From positions 1 through 64,000 of the forward strand of contig JANYET010000026.1 of the NCBI GenBank assembly GCA_025359785.1: DNA of 64,000 nt. Reading direction: 5' to 3'. The notes under the pieces were generated by a model, which had not been told where the DNA came from, ran no database searches, and was given only the letters and a program-made list of their open reading frames with translations. The stretch is from Alphaproteobacteria bacterium. GTDB lineage: Bacteria > Pseudomonadota > Alphaproteobacteria > Caulobacterales > Caulobacteraceae. Shown here one piece after another: positions 51,741 to 61,898 of this stretch. Positions within the stretch are counted from its first letter, which is position 1; every line of letters starts with the position of its first letter. The position numbers and the translations under genes are program-made.

Positions 51741-54569
51741 ATGCCGCCCCGCCTCCGCCCAACCCGCCTGGAATATGTCGTCGATGGCGTGCGGCTGCGC
51801 ACCCAGCTGTCGGCCGCGGCGCTTGAGGCGTCGGGCGACGTGGCCCAGCGCAAGGCGGCTCTGGAGATCCTGAAGGCGGCGCTGTTCCGCGGCCGGATGA
51901 TCGCCAAGGAGCGGCTGGAAAACGGGGCCGGCGGCATCGAGACCGCGCGCCTGCTGTCCGGCGTCACCGACGAGGTGATCACCGCGCTCTGGGATTTCAC
52001 CACTGTCCACGTGTTCCGCGCCCGCAATCCGACCGAGGGCGAAAGACTGGCGCTGATGGCGGTTGGCGGCTACGGGCGCGGCACACTGGCGCCGTTCAGC
52101 GACATCGATCTGCTGTTCGTGCGGCCGTACAAACAGACCGCCCACGCCGAGAGCGTGATCGAATACATGCTCTACGCCCTGTGGGACCTGGGCTTCAAAG
52201 TCGGCCACGCCTCGCGGACCGTCGAGGAATGCATCAGGCTTTCCCGCGAAGACTTCGTGATCCGCACCACGATCCTGGAGGCGCGCCGCCTGGCGGGCGA
52301 CCAGAAGCTCGCCGAGGAACTGGTGCGCCGCTTCCAGAACGAGGTGGTCAAGGGCACCGGCGCGGAGTTCGTCGCCGCCAAGCTGAAGGAGCGCGACGAG
52401 CGCCATGCGCGGGCCGGCGCCAGCCGCTACATGGTCGAGCCCAACATCAAGGAGGGCAAGGGCGGGCTTCGCGACCTCAACACACTGTTCTGGATCGCCC
52501 AGTACCTGCATCCCGGCCAGTCGATCGAGAAGGTGCTGCAGCTGGAGATGTTCGAACGCCGCGAGGTGCGGGCGTTCATCCAGGCCTTCGACTTCCTCTG
52601 GGCCGTCCGCTCGCACCTGCACTTCACCACCGGCCGCCCGGAAGAGCGTCTGACCTTCGACCTGCAGCCGGAGATCGCCCAGCGGATGGGCTATGGCGAC
52701 CGGGGCGACAACCCCGCCGTCGAGCGGTTCATGCGGCGCTATTTCCTGATCGCCAAGGAGGTCGGCGCGCTCACTCGGGTGTTCGCCGCCAAGCTGGAGG
52801 CCGAGCGGGTGAAGGTGGCGCCCAAGGGCCTGTCGCGCCTGCTGCCGGCGCGCCGGCCAAAGCGCAAGCCGCTCGACGAGCCCGGCTTCTATGAAATCTC
52901 CGGCCGTCTGACGATCGACAACGCCGACATCTTCGAGCGCGATCCGGTGAACCTGCTCCGGATGTTCAAGATCGCCGACGAGCGGAATCTGGATCTGCAC
53001 CCGGACGCGTTCACCGCCGCGACGCGGTCGCTCACCCTGATCACCTCCGGCGTCCGGCGCGACCGGCATGCGTCGAAGGTCTTCCTGTCGATCCTGGCCC
53101 ACGGCCGCGATCCGCAGCGCACCCTGACCCTGATGACCGAGGCCGGGGTGCTCGGCCGCTACCTGCCGGAATTCGGGCGGATCGTCGCCCAGATGCAGTT
53201 CAACATGTACCACTCCTACACGGTGGACGAGCACACCCTGCGCGCCGTCGGCGTGATCGCCGACATCGAGGCCGGCCGCTTCGCCGAGGACCATCCGCTG
53301 GCCACCACGATCATGCCGCTGATCGTCGACAAGGAGGCGCTGTACCTCGCCATGCTGCTGCACGACACCGGCAAGGGTGGCGTCGGCGGCCAGGAGCTGG
53401 CGGGCGCGCGGGCGGCGCGGCAGGCCTGTGAGCGGCTGGGCCTGGAGCGCTCGAAGATCGAGCTGGTGGCCTGGATCGTCGAGCATCACCTGGTGATGAG
53501 CGACACCGCCCAGAAGCGCGACATCTCCGACCCGCGCACGGTCACCGACTTCGCCGCGATCGTCGAGACCCCGGAGCGCCTGCGCCTGTTGGAAGTCCTG
53601 ACCGTCGCCGACATCCGCGCGGTCGGTCCGGGTGTCTGGAACGGCTGGAAGGGCCAGCTGATGCGCGAGCTCTATGGCGCCACCGAAGCGGTGTTCCGGG
53701 GCGGCCGGGGCTCGGATTCAGCCGCCGCCCTGCAGCGCTATCACGAGAATCTCGCCTATGACGCCCGCGTCCGCGTGGCCAAGGCCGACCCGGCGTCCGA
53801 GGCCTGGGCCGACGCCATGGAAGACGCCTATTTCTCGGCCTTCTCCGACGCCGAGGTGCTGGCCCACGCCGCCCTGTCGCGCCGCGCCGCCTCCTTTGCT
53901 TCAAAAGAGGGAGGCGCCGCGGCCGAGGGCCGGATTCGCGCCGACCGCGACGCCGCCGAGGTGGTGGTGGCCGCCACCGACCGCCAGCGGCTGTTCGTCG
54001 ACCTGGCCGGCGCCATCGTCGGGGCCGGGGCCAATGTGGTGGGCGCGCGGGTGTTCACGTCGAACTTCGGCCAGGCGCTGGACGTCTTCTATCTGCAGGA
54101 CGCCGCCGGCCAGCCCTACGGCGCCGACAACGCCCGCTCGCTGACCCGCCTGGTCGAGAGCCTGGAGGCCGCCGCGCGCGGCGAGCCGATCGCCCAGGAG
54201 CCCCGCCGGCCCGGCGACCTGGGGCGCGCGGCGGCCTTTTCCATCGAACCGGCGGTGATGCTCGACAACGAGGCCTCGGAAACCTCGACGGTGGTCGAAG
54301 CCTCCGGCCGCGACCGGCCGGGCCTGTTGGCGGCGCTCGCCAGGACCATCGCCGACGCCGGCCTGTCGATCCTCTCGGCCCACATCGACGGCTATGGCGA
54401 GCGCGCGGTCGACGCCTTCTACGTCACCGGCCCCAAGGGCGAGAAACTGGCCGACGCCCGCAAGGGCAACGCGCTGAAAGCCGCCCTGCTGGCCGCCCTC
54501 AACGACCCCGACCCGGACGACGGCCGCCGCGGCAACCTGCAACGCGCGCGCGCCAGCGTGGGGCGCTGA
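51741..54569 (+). CDS. glnD: PII uridylyltransferase / uridylyl-removing enzyme
   Basis: GlnD adds and removes UMP on PII proteins in response to glutamine, controlling nitrogen metabolism. The 942-residue product has the nucleotidyltransferase motif GGYGRGTLAPFSDIDLL (D-x-D), the PII-UTase linker, the HD domain with LLHDTGKGG, and two C-terminal ACT domains (TDRQRLFVDLAGAIVGAGAN and GRDRPGLLAALARTIADAGL), which bind glutamine. Length is normal. In related genomes it commonly lies between mutS and murJ; here accessory genes separate them. Confidence 0.95.
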   Translation: MPPRLRPTRLEYVVDGVRLRTQLSAAALEASGDVAQRKAALEILKAALFRGRMIAKERLENGAGGIETARLLSGVTDEVITALWDFTTVHVFRARNPTEGERLALMAVGGYGRGTLAPFSDIDLLFVRPYKQTAHAESVIEYMLYALWDLGFKVGHASRTVEECIRLSREDFVIRTTILEARRLAGDQKLAEELVRRFQNEVVKGTGAEFVAAKLKERDERHARAGASRYMVEPNIKEGKGGLRDLNTLFWIAQYLHPGQSIEKVLQLEMFERREVRAFIQAFDFLWAVRSHLHFTTGRPEERLTFDLQPEIAQRMGYGDRGDNPAVERFMRRYFLIAKEVGALTRVFAAKLEAERVKVAPKGLSRLLPARRPKRKPLDEPGFYEISGRLTIDNADIFERDPVNLLRMFKIADERNLDLHPDAFTAATRSLTLITSGVRRDRHASKVFLSILAHGRDPQRTLTLMTEAGVLGRYLPEFGRIVAQMQFNMYHSYTVDEHTLRAVGVIADIEAGRFAEDHPLATTIMPLIVDKEALYLAMLLHDTGKGGVGGQELAGARAARQACERLGLERSKIELVAWIVEHHLVMSDTAQKRDISDPRTVTDFAAIVETPERLRLLEVLTVADIRAVGPGVWNGWKGQLMRELYGATEAVFRGGRGSDSAAALQRYHENLAYDARVRVAKADPASEAWADAMEDAYFSAFSDAEVLAHAALSRRAASFASKEGGAAAEGRIRADRDAAEVVVAATDRQRLFVDLAGAIVGAGANVVGARVFTSNFGQALDVFYLQDAAGQPYGADNARSLTRLVESLEAAARGEPIAQEPRRPGDLGRAAAFSIEPAVMLDNEASETSTVVEASGRDRPGLLAALARTIADAGLSILSAHIDGYGERAVDAFYVTGPKGEKLADARKGNALKAALLAALNDPDPDDGRRGNLQRARASVGR

Positions 54570-54661
54570 GCTTCGCCATACCGTCGCCACGGATTTCGGT
54601 TCGGTTATCTTCTCGTGACCGGTCTCGCCTAGACAGCTCGGCGCGCAAGCGGGGGGAAACC

Positions 54662-56893
54662 GTGCGAGATCGAGTTCGCGTTTTGCTGGCGGGTGTCGCC
54701 ATGGCGGCCGTCGCTGTTCACGCCCCAGCCCAGGCTCAGGCCGCGAAGCCCGCGGCGCCGGCGCCGGCCGCCGCGCCGGCGAAAAAGCCCGGCGACAAGA
54801 CCGTGGACGCCATCACCGTCACCGGAGCGTCGACGCAAGGCTACCGTAGCTCCATCGACCGGCGCAGCTACGGCGTCGCCAACGATCTCGCGACCACCAC
54901 CGGCGCGATCAGCGATGCGCTGAAGAACATCCCGTCCGTCGAGGTCGACGTGAACGGCAATGTCTCGCTGCGCGGCGAGACCAACGTCACCATCCTGATC
55001 GACGGCAAGCCGTCCGGCCTGTTCAAGGGCGCCAGCGCGGCCCAGGCGCTGCAGGCCATGCCCGCCGATTCCATCGAGCGCGTGGAGGTGATCACCAACC
55101 CCTCGGCGGCCTTCTCGCCGGAGGGCTCGGCCGGCGTGATCAACCTGATCACCAAACAGACGCGGCGGGCCGGCAAGTCCGGGTCGCTCCGCTTCAGTGT
55201 GGGGACCGGTGATCGGGGCAATGCTGGCGCCACGGCGTCCTACAATTCCAACAAGCTGACGATCACCGGCGACATCAACGCGCGCAAGGATGGCAACAAC
55301 GGCCACGGCAGTGACGTGCGCACGATCCTCGACGGCCAGGATCACGTGCTGAGCACGACCCGCAGCACCTTCGACCAGCACAGCCAGCAGCAGCAAAACG
55401 GCGCCCGCGTCAGCGCCGACTACGACGTTGATCCCAAGACCCGGCTGAGCGGCGAGCTGCGCCATTTCCACTTCGACGTGGACGCCCACAACCACGTGCC
55501 CGTCACCGGGTTCGGGCCGACGGGGGCGATCACCGCGGCCTTCGACGAGCGCCTTGACCTGAACCTGCGGCACGACACCGACGCCGCCCAGCTCAGCGCG
55601 CGCCACAAGTTCGGTGAGGGCCACGAGCTGGTGGTCAACGCCTCGCGCGAGCGCACCACCGAGGATCGCGCCAGCCAGTTCGGCCAGGTGACCAGCACCC
55701 CCGTCCTGCCCGACATCTTTACCGACCTGAAGAGCGCCCAGACGCTGACGCTTAGCCAGATCAAGGCCGACTACACGCGGGCCCTGTCCGGCGAGGCCAA
55801 GCTGAAGACCGGCTACGACCTGCGCATCGACGAGAACGACTATGACAATGTCGGCCGGCGCGGGACGGGTCCGGCCAACGCCGCGCCGGACCCAAGCCAG
55901 ACCAACCTGTTTCTCTACAAACAGACCATCAACGCAGCCTATCTGACCTACGAGCGGCCGTTCGGCGACTGGACGGTGCTGGGCGGCGTGCGGCTGGAAG
56001 CCGTGCAGCTCGACCTCAATCAGGTGACCTCCAACCTGGTTCACAACACCGACGATTTCCGGGTCTATCCGTCCCTGCACCTGGCCTACCGGTTCAGCGA
56101 CGACCAGCAGCTGATCCTCAGCTATTCCAAGCGCGTGCAGCGGCCCAACCCGCAGGACCTCAACCCCTTCCGGGTCCAGCGCGACCCGCTCAATTTCCAG
56201 GCGGGCAACGCGAACCTGCGTCCGCAGCTCACCGACAGCTTCGAGGCGGGCTACCAGTACAAGGCCGGCGGGACGTTTTATCTGGGCACGCTCTACTACC
56301 GACGGAGCGACCATGGCGTGACCGACGTCGTCACCAGCCTCGGCAACGGCGTCCTGCTGACCACCAAGGAAAACCTCAGCCAGAGCCAGAACGCGGGCCT
56401 GGAGCTGGTGGCCAACGGGCGCCTGAGCAAGACCCTGACCTACAACGTCTCCACCAATCTCTACTGGCAGGAGATCGAGGCCAGCAGCCAGGGCCTGTCC
56501 CAGGTGCTGGGGTTCGCCGGTCGGCGCTCGGCGTTCGAAACCGGCGGTCGGGCCAGTCTGAACTGGCAGGCGACGCCCAAGGACACCGTGCAGCTGAGCG
56601 GCCAGCTCAACGCTAAACGGCTGACGCCACAGGGCTATTCGGACCCGAACCTGCTGACTTTCCTGGGCTATCGCCACAAGTTCAGCGACAGCCTCTCGGC
56701 GGTGGCCACCGTGCAGGATGTGCTCGGGACCTTCCGTTTCGGCAACACCATCAACACGCCGACGCTTCGCGAGCGCAATCGCGGCAAGCCGTCGATCCAG
56801 GCGGTGCTGATCGGGCTCAACTGGACTTTCGGTGCGCCAAACAAGCGGGCGCGCGATCCGGGCTTCGACTTCGGCGGCCCGCCGCCCTCGTAA
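54662..56893 (+). CDS. TonB-dependent outer-membrane receptor, beta-barrel family 3
   Basis: This is a 743-residue outer-membrane receptor with signal peptide to about residue 26 (AGVAMAAVAVHAPAQAQA), a low-complexity Ala/Pro/Lys stretch, a TonB-box-like DAITVTG, the plug (IPSVEVDVNGNVSLRGETNV, then ERVEVITNPSAAFSPEGSAG) and the 22-strand barrel ending in a polar GGPPPS tail. It belongs to the OMP_b-brl_3 type rather than classical siderophore receptors. The substrate is unknown; the carbohydrate-oxidation cluster is next but on a separate transcript. The GTG start has GGGGGGA 6 bases upstream. The stop is 6 bases from the convergent MFS gene. Confidence 0.85.
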   Translation: MRDRVRVLLAGVAMAAVAVHAPAQAQAAKPAAPAPAAAPAKKPGDKTVDAITVTGASTQGYRSSIDRRSYGVANDLATTTGAISDALKNIPSVEVDVNGNVSLRGETNVTILIDGKPSGLFKGASAAQALQAMPADSIERVEVITNPSAAFSPEGSAGVINLITKQTRRAGKSGSLRFSVGTGDRGNAGATASYNSNKLTITGDINARKDGNNGHGSDVRTILDGQDHVLSTTRSTFDQHSQQQQNGARVSADYDVDPKTRLSGELRHFHFDVDAHNHVPVTGFGPTGAITAAFDERLDLNLRHDTDAAQLSARHKFGEGHELVVNASRERTTEDRASQFGQVTSTPVLPDIFTDLKSAQTLTLSQIKADYTRALSGEAKLKTGYDLRIDENDYDNVGRRGTGPANAAPDPSQTNLFLYKQTINAAYLTYERPFGDWTVLGGVRLEAVQLDLNQVTSNLVHNTDDFRVYPSLHLAYRFSDDQQLILSYSKRVQRPNPQDLNPFRVQRDPLNFQAGNANLRPQLTDSFEAGYQYKAGGTFYLGTLYYRRSDHGVTDVVTSLGNGVLLTTKENLSQSQNAGLELVANGRLSKTLTYNVSTNLYWQEIEASSQGLSQVLGFAGRRSAFETGGRASLNWQATPKDTVQLSGQLNAKRLTPQGYSDPNLLTFLGYRHKFSDSLSAVATVQDVLGTFRFGNTINTPTLRERNRGKPSIQAVLIGLNWTFGAPNKRARDPGFDFGGPPPS

Positions 56894-56899
56894 CGTCGG

Positions 56900-58117
56900 T
56901 CAGGCCGCCGCGACCTGCGCCACCGGACCGCGCTCAGGCGGGCGGAAGAAGGCGGCGAGCAGCAGGACCGCGAGCGCCGCCATGCCGGTGGGGACCATGA
57001 ACAGGCTGCGGTAGTCGACCTTGCCGGCGGCGTCGGTCCAGTGGGCGATCAGACTCGGGAAGAGGAAGCTCGCGCCGACGTTGCCGATGCCCAGGATCAG
57101 CAGGTTGAACAGCCCCTGGGCGCTGGAGCGGACATCCTTGGGGAACACCGCGTCCACGAAGATATAGACCGTGGCGAAGAAGAAGGCGTAGCAGACGCCG
57201 TGCAGCAGCTGCACGGCGACGATCGTCGGCACGCTGTCGGCGAAGAAGGCGAAGACCGCGAAGCGCGCGGCATGGCCCAGGATGCCCACGATCATGGTGG
57301 TCTTCCACCCCAGCCGGGCGAGCACGCCGCCGAGCACGAACATGGTCACGATCTCGGCCAGCTGGCCCAGGCTGAGCACGATCATCGACAGGTTGCCGGC
57401 GATGCCCACGCGGTGGGTCAGGAAGTTGTCGGCCATCACGAAGTAGCCGTTGTGGATCACGCTATCGATGAAGGTGACCAGAAACAGCACGCCCACGAAC
57501 GGCACACCCAGCAGCTTGATGGCCTCGCGCCAGGCGAGGGGGTCGGCCGCCTGCACGTCGCGCTTGGGAGGCGTGTGCGGCAGGGTCAGGCTGTAGGCGG
57601 CCAGCGCCAGCGAGACGATCGCCGCGACCAGGAAAATCCAGCGGACGTGTTCGGCGTCAGCCTTGGCCCCCAGCAGGAAGACGAACGGCCAGCTGACCAG
57701 CACCCAGCCGACCGTGCCGCCCATGCGCACGGCGCCGAAGTCCTTGGCCGGGTCCTTCAGGTTGGCGAAGGCGATGGAGTTGGAGACCGACAGGGTCGGC
57801 ACATAAAGCAGGCTGAAGACCAGATAGGCCGCGAAGAACGGCCAGAAGCTCGTCAGGAAGGCGCAGGCCGCCAGCGCCAGGCCGCTCAAGCCATGGCTGA
57901 CGGCCATGAACCGCTCGGCGGCGAAGTTGCGGTCGGCGAACTGGTTTGCGAAGAATATCCCGGCCACCGAGGCGATCCCCCAGGCGCTGCCGACCAGCGA
58001 CTGCTGCCAGGGCGAGAAGCCCAGCATGCCCATGTAGGGGAACAGCTTCGGCGCCCAGGCGCCCCAGACCGCCAGCTGCAGCACCATCATCAGAAAAAGC
58101 CGAATCTGGACGGTCAT
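56900..58117 (-). CDS. MFS permease, nucleoside:H+ symporter-like (NHS family)
   Basis: This is a 405-residue permease with 12 helices. The start IRLFLMMVLQLAVWGAWAPK, the motif RMGGTVGWVLVSWPF between helices 4 and 5 and HGVCYAFFFATVYIFVD fit the nucleoside:proton symporter group (NupG-like). The same group is often encoded beside Gfo/Idh and DUF1080 genes in sugar-breakdown clusters, where it may carry sugars. It is divergent from the Gfo/Idh gene, with 177 bases between that must contain both promoters; I see no clear operator there. Confidence 0.82.
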   Translation of the reverse strand: MTVQIRLFLMMVLQLAVWGAWAPKLFPYMGMLGFSPWQQSLVGSAWGIASVAGIFFANQFADRNFAAERFMAVSHGLSGLALAACAFLTSFWPFFAAYLVFSLLYVPTLSVSNSIAFANLKDPAKDFGAVRMGGTVGWVLVSWPFVFLLGAKADAEHVRWIFLVAAIVSLALAAYSLTLPHTPPKRDVQAADPLAWREAIKLLGVPFVGVLFLVTFIDSVIHNGYFVMADNFLTHRVGIAGNLSMIVLSLGQLAEIVTMFVLGGVLARLGWKTTMIVGILGHAARFAVFAFFADSVPTIVAVQLLHGVCYAFFFATVYIFVDAVFPKDVRSSAQGLFNLLILGIGNVGASFLFPSLIAHWTDAAGKVDYRSLFMVPTGMAALAVLLLAAFFRPPERGPVAQVAAA

Positions 58118-58294
58118 CTTCGTCTCCCCGTGCGGGGTCTCTACGCCCCGCCTCGGCTATCGATTGCACAGTTGGGGCCGAAGCGCACCTGTCGCGAGCC
58201 CGCCGCCGGATACCCCGAACCCGGCGCGGTTTGACCTCTACCGCCACCGGCGCCAAGTTCGCCGCAAGTCAGTGGTTCGCGAGGGGTAAAGAGC

Positions 58295-59542
58295 ATGGCG
58301 CAAGCAAGCGAGGCGCCGCCCCCTTTGCGGATCGGCTTCATCGGTTCCGGCTTCATCGCCAAGTTCCACGTCAAGAGCTTCACCTCGGTCCGCCACGTCC
58401 AGATCACCGGGGTCTACAGCCCGACGCCTGAGAACCGCGACGCGCTCGCCCAGCAGGTCAACGAGGCGGAGCTCGGCCCCTGCCGCGCTTATGCCGACCT
58501 CGAGAGCCTGCTTAATGCCGACGATGTGGACGCCATCTGGCTGCTGGCGCCCAACGACCGGCGCCTGGCGATCATGCGGGCGATCAACGCCGCGGTGAAA
58601 TCCGGCCGCTCCAAGGTTCGCGCCATCGCCTGCGAAAAGCCCTTGGGCCGGACGCTGTCCGAGGCCCGCGAGGTGCTGGCGCTGGCTGAGGACGCCGGCC
58701 TCGCCCACGGCTATCTGGAGAACCAGGTGTTCGCCTCCGCCGTCGAGCGCGGCAAGGAGATCATCTGGCGTAGAGCCGTGCCGGCGTCGGGTCGTCCCTA
58801 TCTGGCCCGCGCGGCGGAGGAACACTCCGGGCCGCACGAGCCGTGGTTCTGGCAGGGTGCGCGCCAGGGCGGCGGGGTGATGAGCGACATGATGTGCCAC
58901 TCGGTCGAGGTCGGCCGCTTCCTGCTGACCCAGCCGGACGCGCCCCGCTCAAGCCTGACCGTGAAGTCCGTCCAGGGCTCGGTCGGCTATCTGAAGTGGA
59001 CCCAGGCCAAGTACGCCAAGTCGCTGGCTCATGACTTCAAGGGCGTCGAGATGCAGGCCCATCCGGTGGAGGACTTCGCCCGCGCCACGATCACGCTCGA
59101 GGATGAGACCGGCCAGGAGCTGATCATCGAGGCGTCCACGTCCTGGTCCTACGTCGGCCCGGGCCTGCGCATCGACCTGGCGCTGTTGGGCCCTGAGTAC
59201 GCCATGGAGTTCTCGTCGCTGAATCCCAGCCTGAAGGTCTTCCTGTCGCGCGCCATCACCGGCGGCCAGGGCGAGGATCTGGTCGAGAAACAGAATGCCG
59301 AGCAGGGCCAGATGCCGATCGTCGAGGATGAGGCCGGGACCTATGGCTACATCGGCGAGAACCGGCACATGGTCGATTGTTTCCGCCATGGCCGAACCCC
59401 CATCGAGACGTTCGAAGACGGGGTCGAGGTGACCAAGATAGTCATGGCGCTCTATAAATCGGCTGAAACCGGCCAGGTCGTCCGCCTGCCCGACGATGAT
59501 CTTGAAACCTACGTGCCGCTTCCGGCGCGGACTGGAGCCTGA
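58295..59542 (+). CDS. Gfo/Idh/MocA-family oxidoreductase
   Basis: This is a 415-residue NAD(P)-dependent sugar oxidoreductase. The Rossmann motif is GFIGSGFIAKFH (residues 12-23) and the family strand AIACEKPLGRTLSEA has the catalytic lysine of E-K-P. The C-terminal alpha/beta domain has HSVEVGRFLL with the H-x3 acid positions typical of the active site. It is the first gene of a unit with the GMC oxidoreductase (2 bases later), the small subunit (overlap) and the DUF1080 gene. In such clusters it interconverts a hydroxyl and a keto group of a sugar; inferred. Confidence 0.85.
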   Translation: MAQASEAPPPLRIGFIGSGFIAKFHVKSFTSVRHVQITGVYSPTPENRDALAQQVNEAELGPCRAYADLESLLNADDVDAIWLLAPNDRRLAIMRAINAAVKSGRSKVRAIACEKPLGRTLSEAREVLALAEDAGLAHGYLENQVFASAVERGKEIIWRRAVPASGRPYLARAAEEHSGPHEPWFWQGARQGGGVMSDMMCHSVEVGRFLLTQPDAPRSSLTVKSVQGSVGYLKWTQAKYAKSLAHDFKGVEMQAHPVEDFARATITLEDETGQELIIEASTSWSYVGPGLRIDLALLGPEYAMEFSSLNPSLKVFLSRAITGGQGEDLVEKQNAEQGQMPIVEDEAGTYGYIGENRHMVDCFRHGRTPIETFEDGVEVTKIVMALYKSAETGQVVRLPDDDLETYVPLPARTGA

Positions 59543-59544
59543 GC

Positions 59545-61245
59545 ATGGCGACTGACACTTATGACGCGATCATCGTCGGCTCAGGCGCCGGTGGCGGGAT
59601 GAGCGCCTATCACCTGACCAAGTCGGGCCTGAAGGTGCTGATGCTGGAGGCGGGGCGAAACTACGACCCCCGCGTCGAGACCCCGATGTTCAATACCAAC
59701 GCCGAGGCGCCGCTGCGGGGCGCATCGACGCCGGACAAGCCCTTCGGCTTCTATGACGCCACCGTCGACGGCGGCTGGCAGGTGCCGAACGAGCCCTACA
59801 CGGTGGCCGAGGGCTCGGAGCCCTTCACGTGGTGGCGGCCAAGAATGCTGGGCGGGAGGACGAACCACTGGGGCCGGATCGCGCTGCGCTTCGGTCCGCT
59901 CGACTTCAAGCCGAAGAGCCGCGACGGGCTCGGCTACGACTGGCCGATCACCTATGACGACATGGCGCCCTGGTACGACAAGACCGAGAAGCTGATCGGG
60001 GTCTCCGGCGCCGCGCCGGCTCGCGGCCTGCTGAATACGCCGGACTCGCCGCCGGGCTGCCTGATGGAATCGGCGCCGCCGCGCGCCTTCGAGATGTTCT
60101 ACGAGCGCGGCTTCAAGGCCATGGGCATCCCGGTGATCCCGATGCACGGCGCGGTGGTCACCGGCCAGATGGAGGGACGCAACACCTGCCTGTTCGCGAC
60201 CCCCTGCGGCCGTGGCTGCGCGATCGGGGCCAACTTCCAGTCGACGACCGTGCTGATCCCGCCGGCCATGGCGACCGGCAATCTGACCCTCCGCACCGAC
60301 GCGCTGGTCTACCAGATCGACCTCGACAAGGCGGGCCGGGCCAAGGGCGTCTCGTTCGTCGACCGCAAGACCGGCGAGCACCATTCGGTCGCCGCCAAGT
60401 CGGTGATCCTGGCCGCGGGGTCGGGCGAGACCGCGCGCATCCTGCTGAACTCCAAGTCCGCCAGCTTCCCCGATGGCCTGTGCAACACCCACGGCATGGT
60501 CGGCCGCTACCTGATGGACACCGTCGGCCTGGGCGTCACCGGCCAGTTCCCCGCGCTGGAAGGCCTGCCGCCCACCAACGACGACGGCCAGGGGACCGAG
60601 CACACCTACGTTCCGTGGTGGGGCTATGAGAAGCAGAAGGAACTGGGCTTCCCACGCGGCTACCACATCGAGATCGGCGGCGGCCGGCGGATGCCGTCGA
60701 TGGGCATGGGCGGGCTGCTGCATGACGACGACCTGAGCGTCGGCGACGATCTGCGGGCCAACCTTCGCCAGAAATTCGGCTCGACGATCGGCTTCAACGG
60801 CCGGGGCGAGATGATCCCCAACGACGACTGCTATTGCGAGCTCGACCCGACCGCCAAGGACAAGTGGGGCATCCCGGTCCTGCGCTTCCATTGGAAGTGG
60901 GGCGACTCGGAGACAAGCCAGGCCGCGCACATGGTCAAGACCTTCCTGGAGGTCATCGACAAGCTGGGCGGCACGCCGCAGGGCAAGATCGAGACCGACG
61001 GCAAGAAGGCCATCTCCAAGGGCGGCGAGATGATCCACGAGATCGGCACCGCGCGGATGGGCCACAACGACGCGGACTCGGTGGTCAATCAGTACGGCCA
61101 GTCCTGGGCCGTGCCGAACCTGTTCGTGATGGACGGCGCGGTGATGGTCTCCAGCCCTGACAAGAACCCGACCCTTTCGATCCTCGCGCTGGCCTGGCGG
61201 TCGGCCGATAACCTGGTCACGCTGTCCAAGCAGGGGGCCCTATGA
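59545..61245 (+). CDS. GMC-type FAD oxidoreductase (sugar/glycoside dehydrogenase catalytic subunit)
   Basis: This 566-residue flavoenzyme has the FAD-binding loop IIVGSGAGGGMSAYHL (residues 9-24), the GGRTNHWGR block, a three-cysteine segment (TCLFATPCGRGCAIGA) resembling the Fe-S-binding stretch of some bacterial FAD-dependent glucose/glucoside dehydrogenases, and the C-terminal catalytic HEIGTARMG followed by NPTLSILALAWR. With the small subunit overlapped downstream by ATGA, it is probably the catalytic part of a two-subunit periplasmic dehydrogenase. It would feed electrons to a cytochrome that is not encoded here. Confidence 0.88.
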   Translation: MATDTYDAIIVGSGAGGGMSAYHLTKSGLKVLMLEAGRNYDPRVETPMFNTNAEAPLRGASTPDKPFGFYDATVDGGWQVPNEPYTVAEGSEPFTWWRPRMLGGRTNHWGRIALRFGPLDFKPKSRDGLGYDWPITYDDMAPWYDKTEKLIGVSGAAPARGLLNTPDSPPGCLMESAPPRAFEMFYERGFKAMGIPVIPMHGAVVTGQMEGRNTCLFATPCGRGCAIGANFQSTTVLIPPAMATGNLTLRTDALVYQIDLDKAGRAKGVSFVDRKTGEHHSVAAKSVILAAGSGETARILLNSKSASFPDGLCNTHGMVGRYLMDTVGLGVTGQFPALEGLPPTNDDGQGTEHTYVPWWGYEKQKELGFPRGYHIEIGGGRRMPSMGMGGLLHDDDLSVGDDLRANLRQKFGSTIGFNGRGEMIPNDDCYCELDPTAKDKWGIPVLRFHWKWGDSETSQAAHMVKTFLEVIDKLGGTPQGKIETDGKKAISKGGEMIHEIGTARMGHNDADSVVNQYGQSWAVPNLFVMDGAVMVSSPDKNPTLSILALAWRSADNLVTLSKQGAL

Positions 61246-61886
61246 GCGCCAATTCTCCTGAAACGGGGCCCGAATACGTCTCGAAGGTCGACCGCCGGTC
61301 GGCGCTGGCCTGGATCGGCGTGGTCGGCGCGGCCGTCGCCGGTGGCGCGGGCGTGGTGGTCTATGGCCCCCAGATGGGTGGCCAGAAGGTCACGCGCGGC
61401 TATGGCACCGATCCGAAGCTGGTGAAGCCGGAGAAGGCGCCCTGGTCGCGGATCATGATCCCGGCCCAGCTGCAGACCGCCGCTATCCTGGCCGACTTCA
61501 TCCTGCCGGCCAGCGGCGCCGCGCCCTCGGCCAGTGCGCTGGGCGTGCCGGACTTCGTCGACGAGTGGGTGAGCGCGCCCTATCCCGACCAGCTCAAGGA
61601 CCGGCCGATCGTCCTGACGGGCCTCAACACGCTGGCGCCCAAGGTGCTGAAGACCTCGGCCGCCGACCGCGCCAAGGCGCTCGACGCGCTGCGCCATTCC
61701 ACCGATCCGGCGACCCAGAAATTCTGGAAGCGGTTCCGGCGCCTGACCATCGGCGCCTATTACACGACCCCCGAGGGCTTCAAGGACGTGGGCTACATCG
61801 GCAACGTGCCGCGCGGTTCCGACCCGGGCCCGTCGCCCGAGGTGAAGTCCGCCGTCGAAGCCCAGCTCAAGACGCTGAACCTTTAG
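61242..61886 (+). CDS. Gluconate 2-dehydrogenase subunit 3-type small subunit with Tat-like leader
   Basis: This is a 214-residue protein. The leader has a twin-arginine (KVDRRSALAWIG) and a hydrophobic stretch ([15 protein letters not shown]), so Tat export is likely, carrying the folded GMC partner with it, as in known glucoside and gluconate dehydrogenases. The core has IMIPAQLQTAAILADFILPA, a family hallmark, and later GLNTLAPKV. Its start overlaps the GMC stop by ATGA. No function besides support of the catalytic subunit is expected. Confidence 0.85.
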   Translation: MSANSPETGPEYVSKVDRRSALAWIGVVGAAVAGGAGVVVYGPQMGGQKVTRGYGTDPKLVKPEKAPWSRIMIPAQLQTAAILADFILPASGAAPSASALGVPDFVDEWVSAPYPDQLKDRPIVLTGLNTLAPKVLKTSAADRAKALDALRHSTDPATQKFWKRFRRLTIGAYYTTPEGFKDVGYIGNVPRGSDPGPSPEVKSAVEAQLKTLNL

Positions 61887-61898
61887 AGGATGACGGCC

